Below, in pieces: positions 8,601 through 18,246 of a stretch of 64,000 nt of DNA. The stretch covers positions 1 through 64,000 of the forward strand of contig JAJDYI010000064.1 of assembly GCA_022825235.1 (NCBI GenBank). Reading direction: 5' to 3'. The position numbers were made by a program, and so were the translations under genes. The notes beneath the pieces were generated by a model. That model did no database searches. It saw only the letters and a list, made by a program, of their open reading frames with translations, and was not told where the DNA came from. The DNA comes from Alphaproteobacteria bacterium (GTDB lineage Bacteria; Pseudomonadota; Alphaproteobacteria; TMED109). Numbering within the stretch: the stretch's first letter is position 1; every line of letters begins with the position of its first letter.

Positions 8601-9477
8601 GGCGGTCAGGAACATCGGCGCCTCGGTCCGGGCCCGTCTCCTCAGGATCAGCAAGGAAAGGGGCCAGAATTTCGATCTGATCCTCACGCACTATGCGATC
8701 GAACGCCTGCTCTATCGCCTCGCGCAATCCCGACACGTCGACCGTTTCGTTCTGAAAGGCGCCATGCTGCTGATGACGTGGTTCGATGAGCCGTTTCGCG
8801 GCACGCGCGATCTCGATCTTCTGGGTTACGGCGATCCGGCGCCGGACGCTGTCTTGGACGTCTTCCGGGAGGTGCTCGGCCAGGAACGGCCGGACGGGGT
8901 TGTGTTCGATGCCGGTGCGGCACGGATCAGCCGTATACGCGAGGAGAACGAGTATGGCGGACTCCGCATCCGGACGACCGCAGACATCGCGGGCGCTCGC
9001 ATTGCCGTCAATGTGGATGTCGGTTTCGGCGATGCGACCGAACCCCCTGCCGAGTGGCTCGACTATCCGGTCCTGCTCGACATGCCGGCGCCGCGGCTGC
9101 GCGGTTACGCCCGGGAGACGGTGGTTGCCGAGAAATTCCAGGCCATGGTGAATCTCGGCATGGCCAACAGCCGGATGAAGGACTATTACGACCTGTGGAT
9201 CATCGGCCGGGCCTTCGAGGTCGATCGATCGCATCTCGCAGGGGCGATATCTGCGACCTTTGCACGGCGTGGCACGGCGATCCCGGACCGGGTTCCGGAC
9301 GGGCTGTCGCTGGCGTTCGCGAACGACGCTGACAAGCGCCAGCAATGGGAGAGATTCAAGCAGGATCTGAGCGTCGACCCCGGGCCGCTCGACAGTGTGG
9401 TCAGTGCGCTCGAGGCCCTTCTGATGCCGGCTGCAGCGGCCGCCCGCGACAGGGGTGGGTCATCGGGCGATCGATAA
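8593..9477 (+). CDS. abiEii: AbiEii-family nucleotidyltransferase toxin (294 aa)
   Basis: Toxin of the AbiE pair, a DUF1814-type nucleotidyltransferase. The family core is clear: FVLKGAMLLMTWF followed by FRGTRDLDLLGYGD, whose DLD carries the catalytic acids. Further on are ETVVAEKFQAMVNLGMANSR and MKDYYDLWII, both typical of the family. AbiEii toxins transfer nucleotides to RNA targets and halt growth, and AbiE systems have been linked to phage resistance. The ATG at 8593 overlaps the antitoxin stop. No lesion is seen. The C-terminal 20 residues are low complexity. Confidence 0.92.
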   Translation: MPEAVRNIGASVRARLLRISKERGQNFDLILTHYAIERLLYRLAQSRHVDRFVLKGAMLLMTWFDEPFRGTRDLDLLGYGDPAPDAVLDVFREVLGQERPDGVVFDAGAARISRIREENEYGGLRIRTTADIAGARIAVNVDVGFGDATEPPAEWLDYPVLLDMPAPRLRGYARETVVAEKFQAMVNLGMANSRMKDYYDLWIIGRAFEVDRSHLAGAISATFARRGTAIPDRVPDGLSLAFANDADKRQQWERFKQDLSVDPGPLDSVVSALEALLMPAAAAARDRGGSSGDR

Positions 9478-9905
9478 CGAGGCTTCGCCGGCTCAAACCC
9501 GAAAATTCCGCAGCGTTGGCCGCGGCAAGGTATGCGTTACTCCTTCGAATGCCGAGAGAACCCCGTCTCGCGCGGTCTGCTGACAGAATTCCGGGAGCCG
9601 CAGCACCTTCTTCGGCATACTGGGCAGGCGACTGGCTTCGTCGGCGAGGCGTTGCAAGGTATGGGCAGACGGCGCCGTCCGCTCCCGGCCGCAAGCTCCG
9701 TAAGGATTGCACCGCTTTGCGGCCGCTTGCAGCAGCCCGGCCCCGGCCTTGTGCCATCGGCCGCACGTCGGTCCCGACGAAATCGGGAGCCTGTAACGGA
9801 TCTGGTCACGACAGGTCGGGAGCCATTGGTCCCGGTGGTTGGGGGCTCCCGAAGCCAGACGACATCCGCTCCGCCGGAGTAGCCGTCCGTGATTCCCGGC
9901 AGGCC
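9478..9905. other. Intergenic region, no gene recognised
   Basis: About 430 bases between the AbiEii stop and the stop of the SnoaL-like gene (convergent). Several random open frames cross it on both strands, none with a recognisable motif. It may be a degraded remnant. Confidence 0.4.
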
Positions 9906-10424
9906 TCAGTCGAGGGACAGCACGGCCTCGGGGTCGTGAATGTGGATGAGCGTGATCACCCACTTGCCGTCCTTCTTCCGGAGCGTGTAGGTGGCGCCTC
10001 CGCGCTGGTAGACCTGCCCGCGTGAATTCACCCGTTCGAACGCGGTGCTGGCGATCGCGGTGCCGTCCGTCAGCCGGTTGACGTTGAGCGCAACCCAGCG
10101 GGAATCCTCGAAACCGCTGTGGATCATGTAGCGCTTCCACTTCTTGATGGTCAGGCGGATGTCCTTCGGCGTGTCGTAGGCGCGCAGGTCCCCGTTGGGC
10201 GCGAGCATGAACAGCGGTGCGTCGTAGTGCGCCACGATGTCCCTGGCGTGGCCGTGGTCGAAGGTGTCGAGGTAGTTCCGCATGAAGGAATCGATCTCGG
10301 GATCGCCCGGGGCGCCCTGCGCCGGAAGCGCCAGCACGACGCACGCCGCCGCGACTGCCGCGAAGGAAGCGAGCCCCGTGCCTAGGCCGCGTCGCAGTGC
10401 TCGCCGGTCGGTTTCACCTGTCAT
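9906..10424 (-). CDS. Exported SnoaL/NTF2-like protein, last gene of the MoxR operon (172 aa)
   Basis: Small exported protein with an Arg-rich start and a hydrophobic stretch ending LALPAQGAPGDPE, which looks like a signal peptide of about 40 residues. The mature part (FMRNYLDTFDHGHARDIVAHY ... KKDGKWVITLIHIHD) has the cone-shaped SnoaL/NTF2-like fold signature. The start is decided by AAGGAG about 8 bases before the ATG at 10424, which lies 4 bases after the MoxR stop, so it is the last gene of that operon. The function is unknown; these domains usually bind a small ligand in their pocket. Confidence 0.75.
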   Translation of the reverse strand: MTGETDRRALRRGLGTGLASFAAVAAACVVLALPAQGAPGDPEIDSFMRNYLDTFDHGHARDIVAHYDAPLFMLAPNGDLRAYDTPKDIRLTIKKWKRYMIHSGFEDSRWVALNVNRLTDGTAIASTAFERVNSRGQVYQRGGATYTLRKKDGKWVITLIHIHDPEAVLSLD

Positions 10425-10428
10425 GGCG

Positions 10429-11457
10429 CTACTCCTTTTGCCCGACGACATCGTCGAGGATGGCGTCGGTTGACATTCCCTCCGCCTCCGCCTCGAAGTT
10501 CAGGATGATCCGGTGGCGAAGGGCGGGGGGGACCATCGCATCGACGTCCTGGAGGCTCACGTTGAACCGACCGTCGAGCAGCGCTCCCACCTTGCCGGCC
10601 AGCACCAGGGCCTGGGCACCGCGCGGGCTGGCGCCGTAACGCACGAACCGCTTGACGCTGGACGGCGCGCCCTCGGTCTCGGGGTGCGTGGCCAGGACCA
10701 GTCGGGACACGCGCTCCTTCACCTCGCTCGGCACCAGCACGTCGCGGACAAGCAACTTGAGGTGCTCCACATGATCGATGTCGGTGACCTGGCTCCCGGC
10801 AGGCTCTTCCCGGCCGGTGGTGCGATCGATGATTTCCGCGATCTCCTCGGCAGCCGGCGCCCCGACGGACAGCTTCAGCATGAAGCGGTCGATCTGCGCT
10901 TCGGGCAACGGGTAGGTGCCGTCGATCTCGATCGGGTTCTGGGTCGCCAGGACGAAGAAGGGCCGCGGGAGCGGATGGCGCTTGCCGCCCACCGTGACCG
11001 CGTGTTCCTGCATCGCCTCCAGCAGGGCGGACTGTGTCTTGGGCGTGGCCCGGTTGATCTCGTCGGCGAGCAGGACCTGTCCGAACACGGGACCGGGCTG
11101 GAACCTGAGCTCGCGGCCGGTCTCCAGGTCCGCGATCACGTCGGATCCGATGATGTCGGCGGGCATCAGGTCGGGCGTGAACTGGATGCGGGCCATTCCG
11201 ACCCCCAGGCACCCGCACAATGCCTGGATCATCCGGGTCTTTCCGAGTCCGGGAAGTCCCTCGATCAGCGCATGGCCTCCCGTGAACAGGCAGATCAGCA
11301 TCTGCTCCACGACGCGATCGTGGCCGACAATGGTGGCACCGATCCCGTCCTTCAGCTTCTCGAACGTCTCGAGGAACTCCCGGGCGCGCTCCGTGCCGTC
11401 GCCGGGCGCCGCCAGGTCGGTGACCGCGGCAGCCTGCGAACGCATCGCTGTCGTCAT
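10429..11457 (-). CDS. MoxR-family AAA+ ATPase (342 aa)
   Basis: AAA+ ATPase of the MoxR group. Walker A is GLPGLGKT at residues 67-74 and Walker B is VLLADEINRA around 128-137, followed by sensor 1 VLATQNPIE. MoxR proteins act as chaperones with VWA-domain partners that bind metal or unfolded protein, and the partners lie directly upstream here. I chose the ATG at 11457, preceded by AAGGAG; it overlaps the stop of the triple-VWA gene. The open frame continues upstream without homology. It probably drives remodelling or maturation of an envelope or metal-enzyme complex, but the client is unknown. Confidence 0.95.
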   Translation of the reverse strand: MTTAMRSQAAAVTDLAAPGDGTERAREFLETFEKLKDGIGATIVGHDRVVEQMLICLFTGGHALIEGLPGLGKTRMIQALCGCLGVGMARIQFTPDLMPADIIGSDVIADLETGRELRFQPGPVFGQVLLADEINRATPKTQSALLEAMQEHAVTVGGKRHPLPRPFFVLATQNPIEIDGTYPLPEAQIDRFMLKLSVGAPAAEEIAEIIDRTTGREEPAGSQVTDIDHVEHLKLLVRDVLVPSEVKERVSRLVLATHPETEGAPSSVKRFVRYGASPRGAQALVLAGKVGALLDGRFNVSLQDVDAMVPPALRHRIILNFEAEAEGMSTDAILDDVVGQKE

Positions 11458-14400
11458 TGCTTCTCCTTCATTCGATTGGCCCGCCACCGGGCGCCGAGAT
11501 CCAGCAGCAGCATGGCGAGTGCGGCTGCGAGCAGCCACTCCCGGATGGGGACGGGATGCGGATACGGCTCGCGTTGCAGCTGGAATACGTCTGTCGCCCG
11601 GGTGAGCACGTGGCCCCCGGTCTGCGTCGCAAGCATATGCAGGAATGTCCGGTCGGGCGGACGATGCCGGAATTCCTCCGGGTAGGAGACCACGGCGCCG
11701 GTGATGGTGGAGACGTCGGTCCCGGGGTCCGGGGCGCGGTCGCGATCATCGTTCGCGGCGAACCCGGCGCCCGCGTCGTGGTCCAGCGAGACGGCGACCA
11801 GGTACGCGCCCTGCCCCGCGGCGGCGACGGTTCCCTGGTGGCGCCCGGGCGCGACCTGGCGGAGCTGCAGCACCCGGCTCTCCCGGTCCGGCCGGACCAC
11901 CTCGGCCTGCACGCGCGCGAAGTTGACCGGGCGCCCGTCTTCGCCCGCCACGTCGACCGTGATGCCCACCTGGTCCGCGTCGACCTCGGTGCGGACGGCC
12001 AGGTCGTCCCGGCGCTCGCTCTTCGCCGCCCAGCGCACGAGCTGCGCAAACAGCGGCCCGAGTGACTCCCACTCGATCCACTGCGCTCCCCAGCGCGGCT
12101 TGATCTCGGACGTGAACACCGCGGTCCTGCCGAGACCGAAGCGCCAGGCCGCAAGGACCGGATCCTGCGCCGGGCTCTCCAGGAGCACGTCCGCGCCGCG
12201 CCGCGCGGTGGTAGCGACATACCCGTCGAGCGCCGGCACGGCATCGAGCACGTTGCCCCTTGCGACCTCGTGGTGGAGCGCCCGTGCTACGGGCCGGAAC
12301 GATTCCTCCACCAGGCCGCTGCGGGTCGCGAGCTGGGTTTCCATGGTGAAGATGCGCGGCAGCTTGGAGGCATCGCTCGTGAAGTAGAACCGGCCCTGGC
12401 CCATCTCGCTGATGCTCTGCAGTTGCGGCCTGCCCGTTTCCGAGCCGATGGTGACAGCGGAGACCGTGATCTTCTTGCCGACCATGCGGCCGAGAAGCTC
12501 CGGAAACTTCGAGGAGTACACCTCGCCGTCCGACAGGATGATCACGTGGCGGATGACGGCGGGGCTGCGGGCGATGGCCCGGTACGCCTTCTGGAGGCCC
12601 CACATGAGCTGCGTGCCCCCGCCGCCGGCGCGCATCGTCGCGATGGTGTCGAGCACCCGGCCCGGTGCCCCGATGGGGCCGATGGGCACGACCCAGTCGG
12701 ACTTCATGTCGAAGGCGAGCACCCCGAGCTCGGTGCGCTGGTCCATCACCCCGACCGCGCGCTGCGCGGCCTCGCGGGCAAGCGCCAGCCGGTGATGGTC
12801 GCCGTCGGCCTGGTTCATGCTCCCGGACCGGTCGATCAGCAGCACGACGGCAGTGGAGGGCGCATCGAGCTTGCGCCGGGCCACCATCCTGACCGGGAGC
12901 GCCTCCTCGACCGGCGTGTGGTAGTACCCGCCCAGACCGAAGCTCCGCTCGCCCCCCAGCATCACCAGTCCACCGCCGCGGTCGCGCACGAAATCGCGGA
13001 GCGCCCGCATCTGCGCATCGCTCAGCGCCAGGGACGAGAGGTTGCTGAGCAGCACCACGTCGAAGCCGGCGAACATCTCCGGTCCGGGCGGGCCGGTGCC
13101 GGCTAGCCCGGCCGCGAACTCGGCCGGGTCCGCATGCACGCTGACATCGATGTTCTGGGTCCTGAGGGCGCGGGCGAGGAACTCCGCTTCGGCCGGCACC
13201 GGATCGAACAGCAGGGCGCGCAGCGCCGGCCGGACCGCCACGACACCGGCCGCGTGGTTGTTGCCCGGCTCCCGGTCTTCAGCGGACTCGACCCGAGCCT
13301 CGAAGATGCCGAACCCCTCGCGGTCCATCACGTCCCGATGGACCAGCGGGTTGTCGCCGCGGCGGACCTGCACCTGGCCGGACTGCACGAGCGCGCCATC
13401 GCGGAACAGTCCGATGCGCGCGGTACCGTCCTGTTCCGCGCGGACCGTGATCCGGATGTCGAACGGCTCGCCGCGCCGGACATCGGCGGGCACGTCGACG
13501 CGCTCCACGGAAATCTCTCCCGGCGCCGGGCCGCCGATCACGACCGGGTGGACCGCGATCCCGCTGCGACGGGCGCTCTGGAGGATCCCGGCCGGGTCGG
13601 AGACCGTGTCGTGACCGTCGGACAGCAGCACCACGCGGCGATCGCCCGTTTCGGGCAGGAGCGTCTGCGCGCGCCGCAACGCCAGGGCCAGGTCGGTCGC
13701 GCCGTGCTCGGGGTCCGGGGTCGACGCCGGCCCCGGGCCGGGTCCGGCCGCGCCGTCGTCAGGCGCAATCACCCTCGCGTTCCCGCTGAAGCCGACGATG
13801 CCGACGGTGTCGTCCGGACCGGCCTGGTCCGTGGCCAGCGCCGCCTCGCCGATCGCCGCATCCGCGGCGGGCGTGCCGATGCTCGCGGACTCGTCGACGA
13901 CGAACACCACGTGGCGTGCCTCGGTGTCCAGCAGCAGGTTGGGCTGCCACAGCGCGACCGCCGCCAGGGACAGGGTGACGAACCGGAGGCCGGTCGCGAG
14001 AGGCGAAGCCTGCCTTCGCCGGCGGCAGAGGTAGAGGGCGAGTTCGGCGCCTCCCGCGGCGAGTGCGACGAAGGCGAGGATCAGCCAGAGCGCCTGCTGG
14101 TGCGGGTAGGTCGGAGGCGGAGGGCCGGCAGCGGCCGCATCTGACGCAGGTGCGGCCCCGCCCGGCGCGATATCGGACTCGGTCGCATCGAGGAGGTTGA
14201 CCGCGATCCGGTGCGGAGAACCGTTGTCGGTGTCACGGCCCGCATGGAGGCCGGCGAGGAGCCCGACGTTGGGACCTTCGCCGGGAACCGCGGCGCCCGT
14301 GCGGTACTGCACCGGCAGCGAGTCCAGCCGGACGGGATGCAGCCACTCCAGCGCGTTGCCGATGAGGAGGGGGAAGGCGACCCGTACCCGGAGGTCCGAC

Positions 14401-15869
14401 TGCAGGGAGCGGAAGCCGAGGAAGACGGCCCGGACGGCCCCGTCGGCGCCCTCTCCCGTCCCCGCTCCCTCGCGGGCACCGCCGTCGTCAGTGCCCGGTC
14501 CGCTCCTCCGGCGGGCCGCATGCCCTTCCGCCCCGTCATCCCAGGCGTACATGAGGAGGGTGTCACTCGACTTCGCGAGGACGGTGCCGCGGCTGTCCGG
14601 CGTCTTCCGGTGCACCGCGAGCGCATCCTCGATCAGCAGGTCCGTGAGGTCCACGTCGCGCATCACCGGATGGGCCTGGTGCCAGCCGGTGACGGCCGGC
14701 CGTTCGACCCGGCCGCCGGCCGCAACGGGCGCATCGGCCGGGAGCCCCCCCAGGAGCAGGTACCGCCCCGGCGGCAGGCGCTCGGGCGCCGTGGCATCGA
14801 TCACCACGACATCGGCCCCGGCGGCGTGGGCAGCGGCAACGGACGGCGCCCGGAACAGCTGGCCCGCACCGTCGGACCGCAGCGCTTCCTCCAGGAACAG
14901 GTCACCTTCACCGACCAGCGCGATCCGTCGCAGGCGCGGCGCGGGCAGCACCGCGTGCACCATGTCGTCCGCGCTCAGCACGTCGCCGCCGTCGATGCGG
15001 GCGGTGAGCACGCCCGCGGCATCGTGGCGGAACGGCAGGACCGCGCCCCTCTGCACCCCCGGCGGCAGCGAGAGTGTCTGCCGGTGGAGCAGGGCGTCCT
15101 CGAACGCGACCTCGAATTCCACGGCGCGCTCGGCATCGTCGAAATTCGCGATGGTGAGGTAGAGCTGGTAGTCGGCCCCGGGCGCGGGGTCCCTTCGAAG
15201 CGCGAATTCGGTGATGCCGGCGTTGGCCGACGACTCGCCGACTAGGTGCCAGACTAGGGGCGTGTCGGGGGCCGGCTCCGCCGACGGCTCGGCGGCGTCG
15301 GTGAACACGTGGATGCGCGCCGCGGGTCCCGCGGCGACGAGACGGCGGGCGACGTCCAGTGCATCGGTCAGCCGGTCCGGCCGGTGGGTCGCGGCGAGGC
15401 CGTCGATCCCGGCCCGGAGGCGGTCCGTGTCCGTGGTGAAGGGAACCACGACCTCCCCGCGGGAGGTCATGAGCATCCCCGACTGGCTCCGATCGAGCGC
15501 CTCGGCGACGCCTCGGGCCATCCGGCGCGCCGCTTCGAACCGCCCTTCGGGGATGTCGGTCGCGTGCATGCTGGCCGAGGTGTCGACGATCATGACCACC
15601 CGGGGCCAGCCGGACTGGGTGGTCGACCAGAGCGGATTGGCAATCGCGAGTGCCGCGGCAATGACCGCGAGGAGCTGAAGCCCGAGCGAGGCGCTGGGGC
15701 GCAGCCGCAGCCAGGCTGGACGCGGCGAGCCGCGGCGATTGTCGACCGCCTCCCACAGCGAAAGTGTCGTTACCCGGACCTCCCGGCGTCGCACGCGGTA
15801 CATGTGCAGCGCCAGGACGAGGGGAACGGCAGCGAGCAGCCAGAGCGCGGCGGGGTTGGCGAGGCTCAT
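11454..15869 (-). CDS. Giant membrane protein with three VWA domains (1471 aa)
   Basis: A fusion of two protein types usually encoded separately. Residues 1-80 are a BatA-type aerotolerance N-terminus with two membrane helices. VWA 1 has its MIDAS motif DTSAS at Asp96. A membrane helix follows at about 594-612 and another near 630. VWA 2 has DESAS at Asp659. An amidotransferase-like region with GGGLVMLGGERSFGLGGYYH (about 965-985) leads into VWA 3, with DRSGS at Asp1013. A final helix near residue 1455 anchors the C-terminus. Homologues are usually two genes, a BatA-like and a glutamine amidotransferase/VWA protein. It starts at ATG 15869, overlapping the DUF58 stop, and is probably the MoxR partner at the membrane. 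Confidence 0.93.
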   Translation of the reverse strand: MSLANPAALWLLAAVPLVLALHMYRVRRREVRVTTLSLWEAVDNRRGSPRPAWLRLRPSASLGLQLLAVIAAALAIANPLWSTTQSGWPRVVMIVDTSASMHATDIPEGRFEAARRMARGVAEALDRSQSGMLMTSRGEVVVPFTTDTDRLRAGIDGLAATHRPDRLTDALDVARRLVAAGPAARIHVFTDAAEPSAEPAPDTPLVWHLVGESSANAGITEFALRRDPAPGADYQLYLTIANFDDAERAVEFEVAFEDALLHRQTLSLPPGVQRGAVLPFRHDAAGVLTARIDGGDVLSADDMVHAVLPAPRLRRIALVGEGDLFLEEALRSDGAGQLFRAPSVAAAHAAGADVVVIDATAPERLPPGRYLLLGGLPADAPVAAGGRVERPAVTGWHQAHPVMRDVDLTDLLIEDALAVHRKTPDSRGTVLAKSSDTLLMYAWDDGAEGHAARRRSGPGTDDGGAREGAGTGEGADGAVRAVFLGFRSLQSDLRVRVAFPLLIGNALEWLHPVRLDSLPVQYRTGAAVPGEGPNVGLLAGLHAGRDTDNGSPHRIAVNLLDATESDIAPGGAAPASDAAAAGPPPPTYPHQQALWLILAFVALAAGGAELALYLCRRRRQASPLATGLRFVTLSLAAVALWQPNLLLDTEARHVVFVVDESASIGTPAADAAIGEAALATDQAGPDDTVGIVGFSGNARVIAPDDGAAGPGPGPASTPDPEHGATDLALALRRAQTLLPETGDRRVVLLSDGHDTVSDPAGILQSARRSGIAVHPVVIGGPAPGEISVERVDVPADVRRGEPFDIRITVRAEQDGTARIGLFRDGALVQSGQVQVRRGDNPLVHRDVMDREGFGIFEARVESAEDREPGNNHAAGVVAVRPALRALLFDPVPAEAEFLARALRTQNIDVSVHADPAEFAAGLAGTGPPGPEMFAGFDVVLLSNLSSLALSDAQMRALRDFVRDRGGGLVMLGGERSFGLGGYYHTPVEEALPVRMVARRKLDAPSTAVVLLIDRSGSMNQADGDHHRLALAREAAQRAVGVMDQRTELGVLAFDMKSDWVVPIGPIGAPGRVLDTIATMRAGGGGTQLMWGLQKAYRAIARSPAVIRHVIILSDGEVYSSKFPELLGRMVGKKITVSAVTIGSETGRPQLQSISEMGQGRFYFTSDASKLPRIFTMETQLATRSGLVEESFRPVARALHHEVARGNVLDAVPALDGYVATTARRGADVLLESPAQDPVLAAWRFGLGRTAVFTSEIKPRWGAQWIEWESLGPLFAQLVRWAAKSERRDDLAVRTEVDADQVGITVDVAGEDGRPVNFARVQAEVVRPDRESRVLQLRQVAPGRHQGTVAAAGQGAYLVAVSLDHDAGAGFAANDDRDRAPDPGTDVSTITGAVVSYPEEFRHRPPDRTFLHMLATQTGGHVLTRATDVFQLQREPYPHPVPIREWLLAAALAMLLLDLGARWRANRMKEKQ

Positions 15870-16762
15870 GCGAGGAAGCCTGCCGCGCGAAGCTGCTGGA
15901 GGAGCTGGACGTCGGACGTGCCGGTGCCGGCGAGACGCAGGTACGGGATCTGGAGCTGCCGGCACAGCGTCACCCGCTCGTCGAGGAAACGGGCGAGATT
16001 CTGCTGGTAACGCCTGTGGGTCGCGCGCTCGGCGGTCAGTCTCTTCGCCGTTGCCCGCGAGGGTTCCTCGACGTCGAGGAGTTCCACGTCGCCGTCGATG
16101 TCAGGCGACATTTCGTCGTCTGCCAGCACATGCACCACGCGCAGGTCGAGCCCGCGCGCCAGCAGTGCCCGGAGGCCTGGCTCGATGCGGGTCACCGGCT
16201 CGATGAGGTCGGAGATGACGACCGCCACACCGGGCGGGAGCGATGCACGGGCGTGTCCGGCCAGGGCGTCGCCGAGGCGGGTGCGCCCACCCACCCGGAT
16301 GGTGCCGAGCAGGTCGAGGAGGCGCGCCATCTGACGGTGGCCCCGGCGCGGCGTCAGCGTGCGATGCGCGTCGTCGGCGAGCAGTCCCACGGAGACGCGT
16401 TCGTGGTTGGCGAGCGCCACGCAGGCGAGCACGGCCCCTGCGCGCAGGCCGTGGTCGAGCTTGGATGGCGTGCCGACTCCCATCGACGCGCTGGTGTCGA
16501 CGAGGAGATGCAGGCAGAGATCGCGGTGTTCGCGAAAGCGCTTGACGACGATCCGGTCCAGCCGGCGGTAGACGTTCCAGTCCACGTAGCGCGTGTCGTC
16601 CCCCGGCACGTAGGGCCGGACGTCGACGAACTCGAGGCTCGCGCCGTAGCGCGGGCTGCGTCGTTCTCCGGGAATGCGTCCATCGAAGAGACGTGCGGAA
16701 TCCAGCCGCAATCTGGCAAGCCGGTAGAGGAAGGCCGCGTCAAAGCGTTCTGCGAGGCTCAT
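15866..16762 (-). CDS. DUF58 domain protein (298 aa)
   Basis: DUF58 protein, a VWA-like fold normally found between MoxR and BatA-type genes. The family block EFVDVRPYVPGDDTRYVDWN is intact, followed by the MIDAS-type LVDTSASMG and VVISDLIEP. No transmembrane segment is seen, so it should sit in the cytoplasm or at the inner face of the membrane. Start (16762) and stop both overlap neighbours by ATGA, giving strict coupling between the upstream membrane protein and the triple-VWA gene. Its expected role is as a MoxR partner. Confidence 0.95.
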   Translation of the reverse strand: MSLAERFDAAFLYRLARLRLDSARLFDGRIPGERRSPRYGASLEFVDVRPYVPGDDTRYVDWNVYRRLDRIVVKRFREHRDLCLHLLVDTSASMGVGTPSKLDHGLRAGAVLACVALANHERVSVGLLADDAHRTLTPRRGHRQMARLLDLLGTIRVGGRTRLGDALAGHARASLPPGVAVVISDLIEPVTRIEPGLRALLARGLDLRVVHVLADDEMSPDIDGDVELLDVEEPSRATAKRLTAERATHRRYQQNLARFLDERVTLCRQLQIPYLRLAGTGTSDVQLLQQLRAAGFLA

Positions 16763-18246
16763 CGTCGCGTTTGAATGGCCTGGAAGTACCGCTTGATGTG
16801 GCTTCTGGCATCGAGCGGAACCCACTCCTCGTTCAGCGCCTGCTCGGCGCGCCGCGTGAACCGCGCCCGCATGTCCTGCATGGGGCGCCGGGCCTGCCCT
16901 CGTGCGACCTGTCCCGCCGAATCGGCGGCGAAGGATCGATGTGCGCCGTCCTGGCGAAGGCCCGCGAGCTCGACTTCCGGTGCCTGCTCCGTGTCGATGC
17001 GGTCCGCAATCGAGCCGGGCGGCAGGACGGAGAAACCGGTGCCGGGTTCCCCGGCGTTTCGTCCGGTGCCTTCCTCGTCTCTCGGGCTGTCGTCGTCGAT
17101 GCCCTCGCCGGGCCCGTGTTTGGGCCACGGAGGCACGTCGCTGGTCGCGGCGTCGGTCGATTCGGGAAGGCTCGCGAAGCGGTCGCTCTGCGGGGTCAGG
17201 CGCTCCTCGTCGGGAAAGAGCGGCATGGTCTCGGGCGGGTCGTCCGCCGAGGGTTCGCGCTGCACCGGCTCGCCCCCCTCCGGCTGACTGGCGGGGCCGC
17301 CCTCCTCGGGGCGTTCCCGCACGACCTCCAGCGGCGGCGGCCGGGTCGTGTCCCGTTGCCGCGCGCCGCCCCACAGGGATTCCAGCTCGCCGAGGGCCGC
17401 GTCCGCCTCGGCCCGCGAGTAGCGCCGGGCGGACAGTTCGGTGTCGGGCCGGGAGACGGCGTCGGCCGGGAGCGGCAGGACGCTTCCCGGCGCTCCCCCG
17501 ACCCGCAGGCTGGGCAGGCGATCGTCGAGGTCGCGGAACGGATGGCGGTCGTCGGCGAGCCGGAGCGATTGCTCAAGGCTCTCGGGATCGGTCTCCAGCG
17601 GCGAGTCCCGGAACTCGACGGCAAGCGGTTCGCGGACGGGTGCCCGGGGCGGGCGCCGCAGGGGAGGGATCGGGGACGTCGCCGCGTGAAACTCCGCAGG
17701 TGTCGTCTCCACGGCCGGTCTTGGGTCGGGCGCCGCATGGACGGATGCAGGTGAGACGAGGGGGAGGGGAGGAAGCCAGACGAGGAGGGCGGAGACCGCA
17801 AGGGCGGCGACGGCGCCTCGGGTTGGCCGGGAAGGCGGCGCCAACGGGACGGCCGTCGCGACCGAGAGCCTCCTGGCATGGGCGGCGGCGTCGGCAACGA
17901 GCGGCGCCACCAGCGGCAGATGGGTGCTCGCTTCGAACTCGAGGGCGGCGGTCAGTCGCTCGTCCAAGTCCAGGTTCCGGTCCAGGGTCCGGGCGGCCTG
18001 TCGAAGCGGAACCGGCACGAGGAGGCCGACCAACGCCCCGAACGTGGTCGCCGCGACGACCGCGAGCACGTATTCGGACCCGCCGATGGGCCACACGGAT
18101 TTCAGCACCAGCCACGGCACCAGGACGCCATGCACGGCAAGCGTGCCGAGAACCGCTCCGGCAATGCCTCTTGCCAGGCGGATACGGCGTCCCGCCCGAC
18201 GCAGGGTCGAGCGGAGGCCGGCACGTTCCGAAACGTTTCCCGTCAC
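16759..18246 (-). CDS. Membrane-anchored proline-rich protein, first gene of the MoxR operon (495 aa)
   Basis: First gene of the five-gene MoxR operon. Two hydrophobic segments near the N-terminus (around residues 27-50 and 60-80) are followed by a soluble helical stretch and a third hydrophobic segment near 145-165. The rest is a Pro/Glu/Arg-rich, largely disordered region, closing with a helical end (FTRRAEQALNEEWVPLDARS). The arrangement resembles DUF4175-like proteins that accompany MoxR/VWA operons, but similarity is weak and the function is unknown. It ends in an ATGA overlap with the DUF58 gene. Confidence 0.75.
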   Translation of the reverse strand: MTGNVSERAGLRSTLRRAGRRIRLARGIAGAVLGTLAVHGVLVPWLVLKSVWPIGGSEYVLAVVAATTFGALVGLLVPVPLRQAARTLDRNLDLDERLTAALEFEASTHLPLVAPLVADAAAHARRLSVATAVPLAPPSRPTRGAVAALAVSALLVWLPPLPLVSPASVHAAPDPRPAVETTPAEFHAATSPIPPLRRPPRAPVREPLAVEFRDSPLETDPESLEQSLRLADDRHPFRDLDDRLPSLRVGGAPGSVLPLPADAVSRPDTELSARRYSRAEADAALGELESLWGGARQRDTTRPPPLEVVRERPEEGGPASQPEGGEPVQREPSADDPPETMPLFPDEERLTPQSDRFASLPESTDAATSDVPPWPKHGPGEGIDDDSPRDEEGTGRNAGEPGTGFSVLPPGSIADRIDTEQAPEVELAGLRQDGAHRSFAADSAGQVARGQARRPMQDMRARFTRRAEQALNEEWVPLDARSHIKRYFQAIQTRR

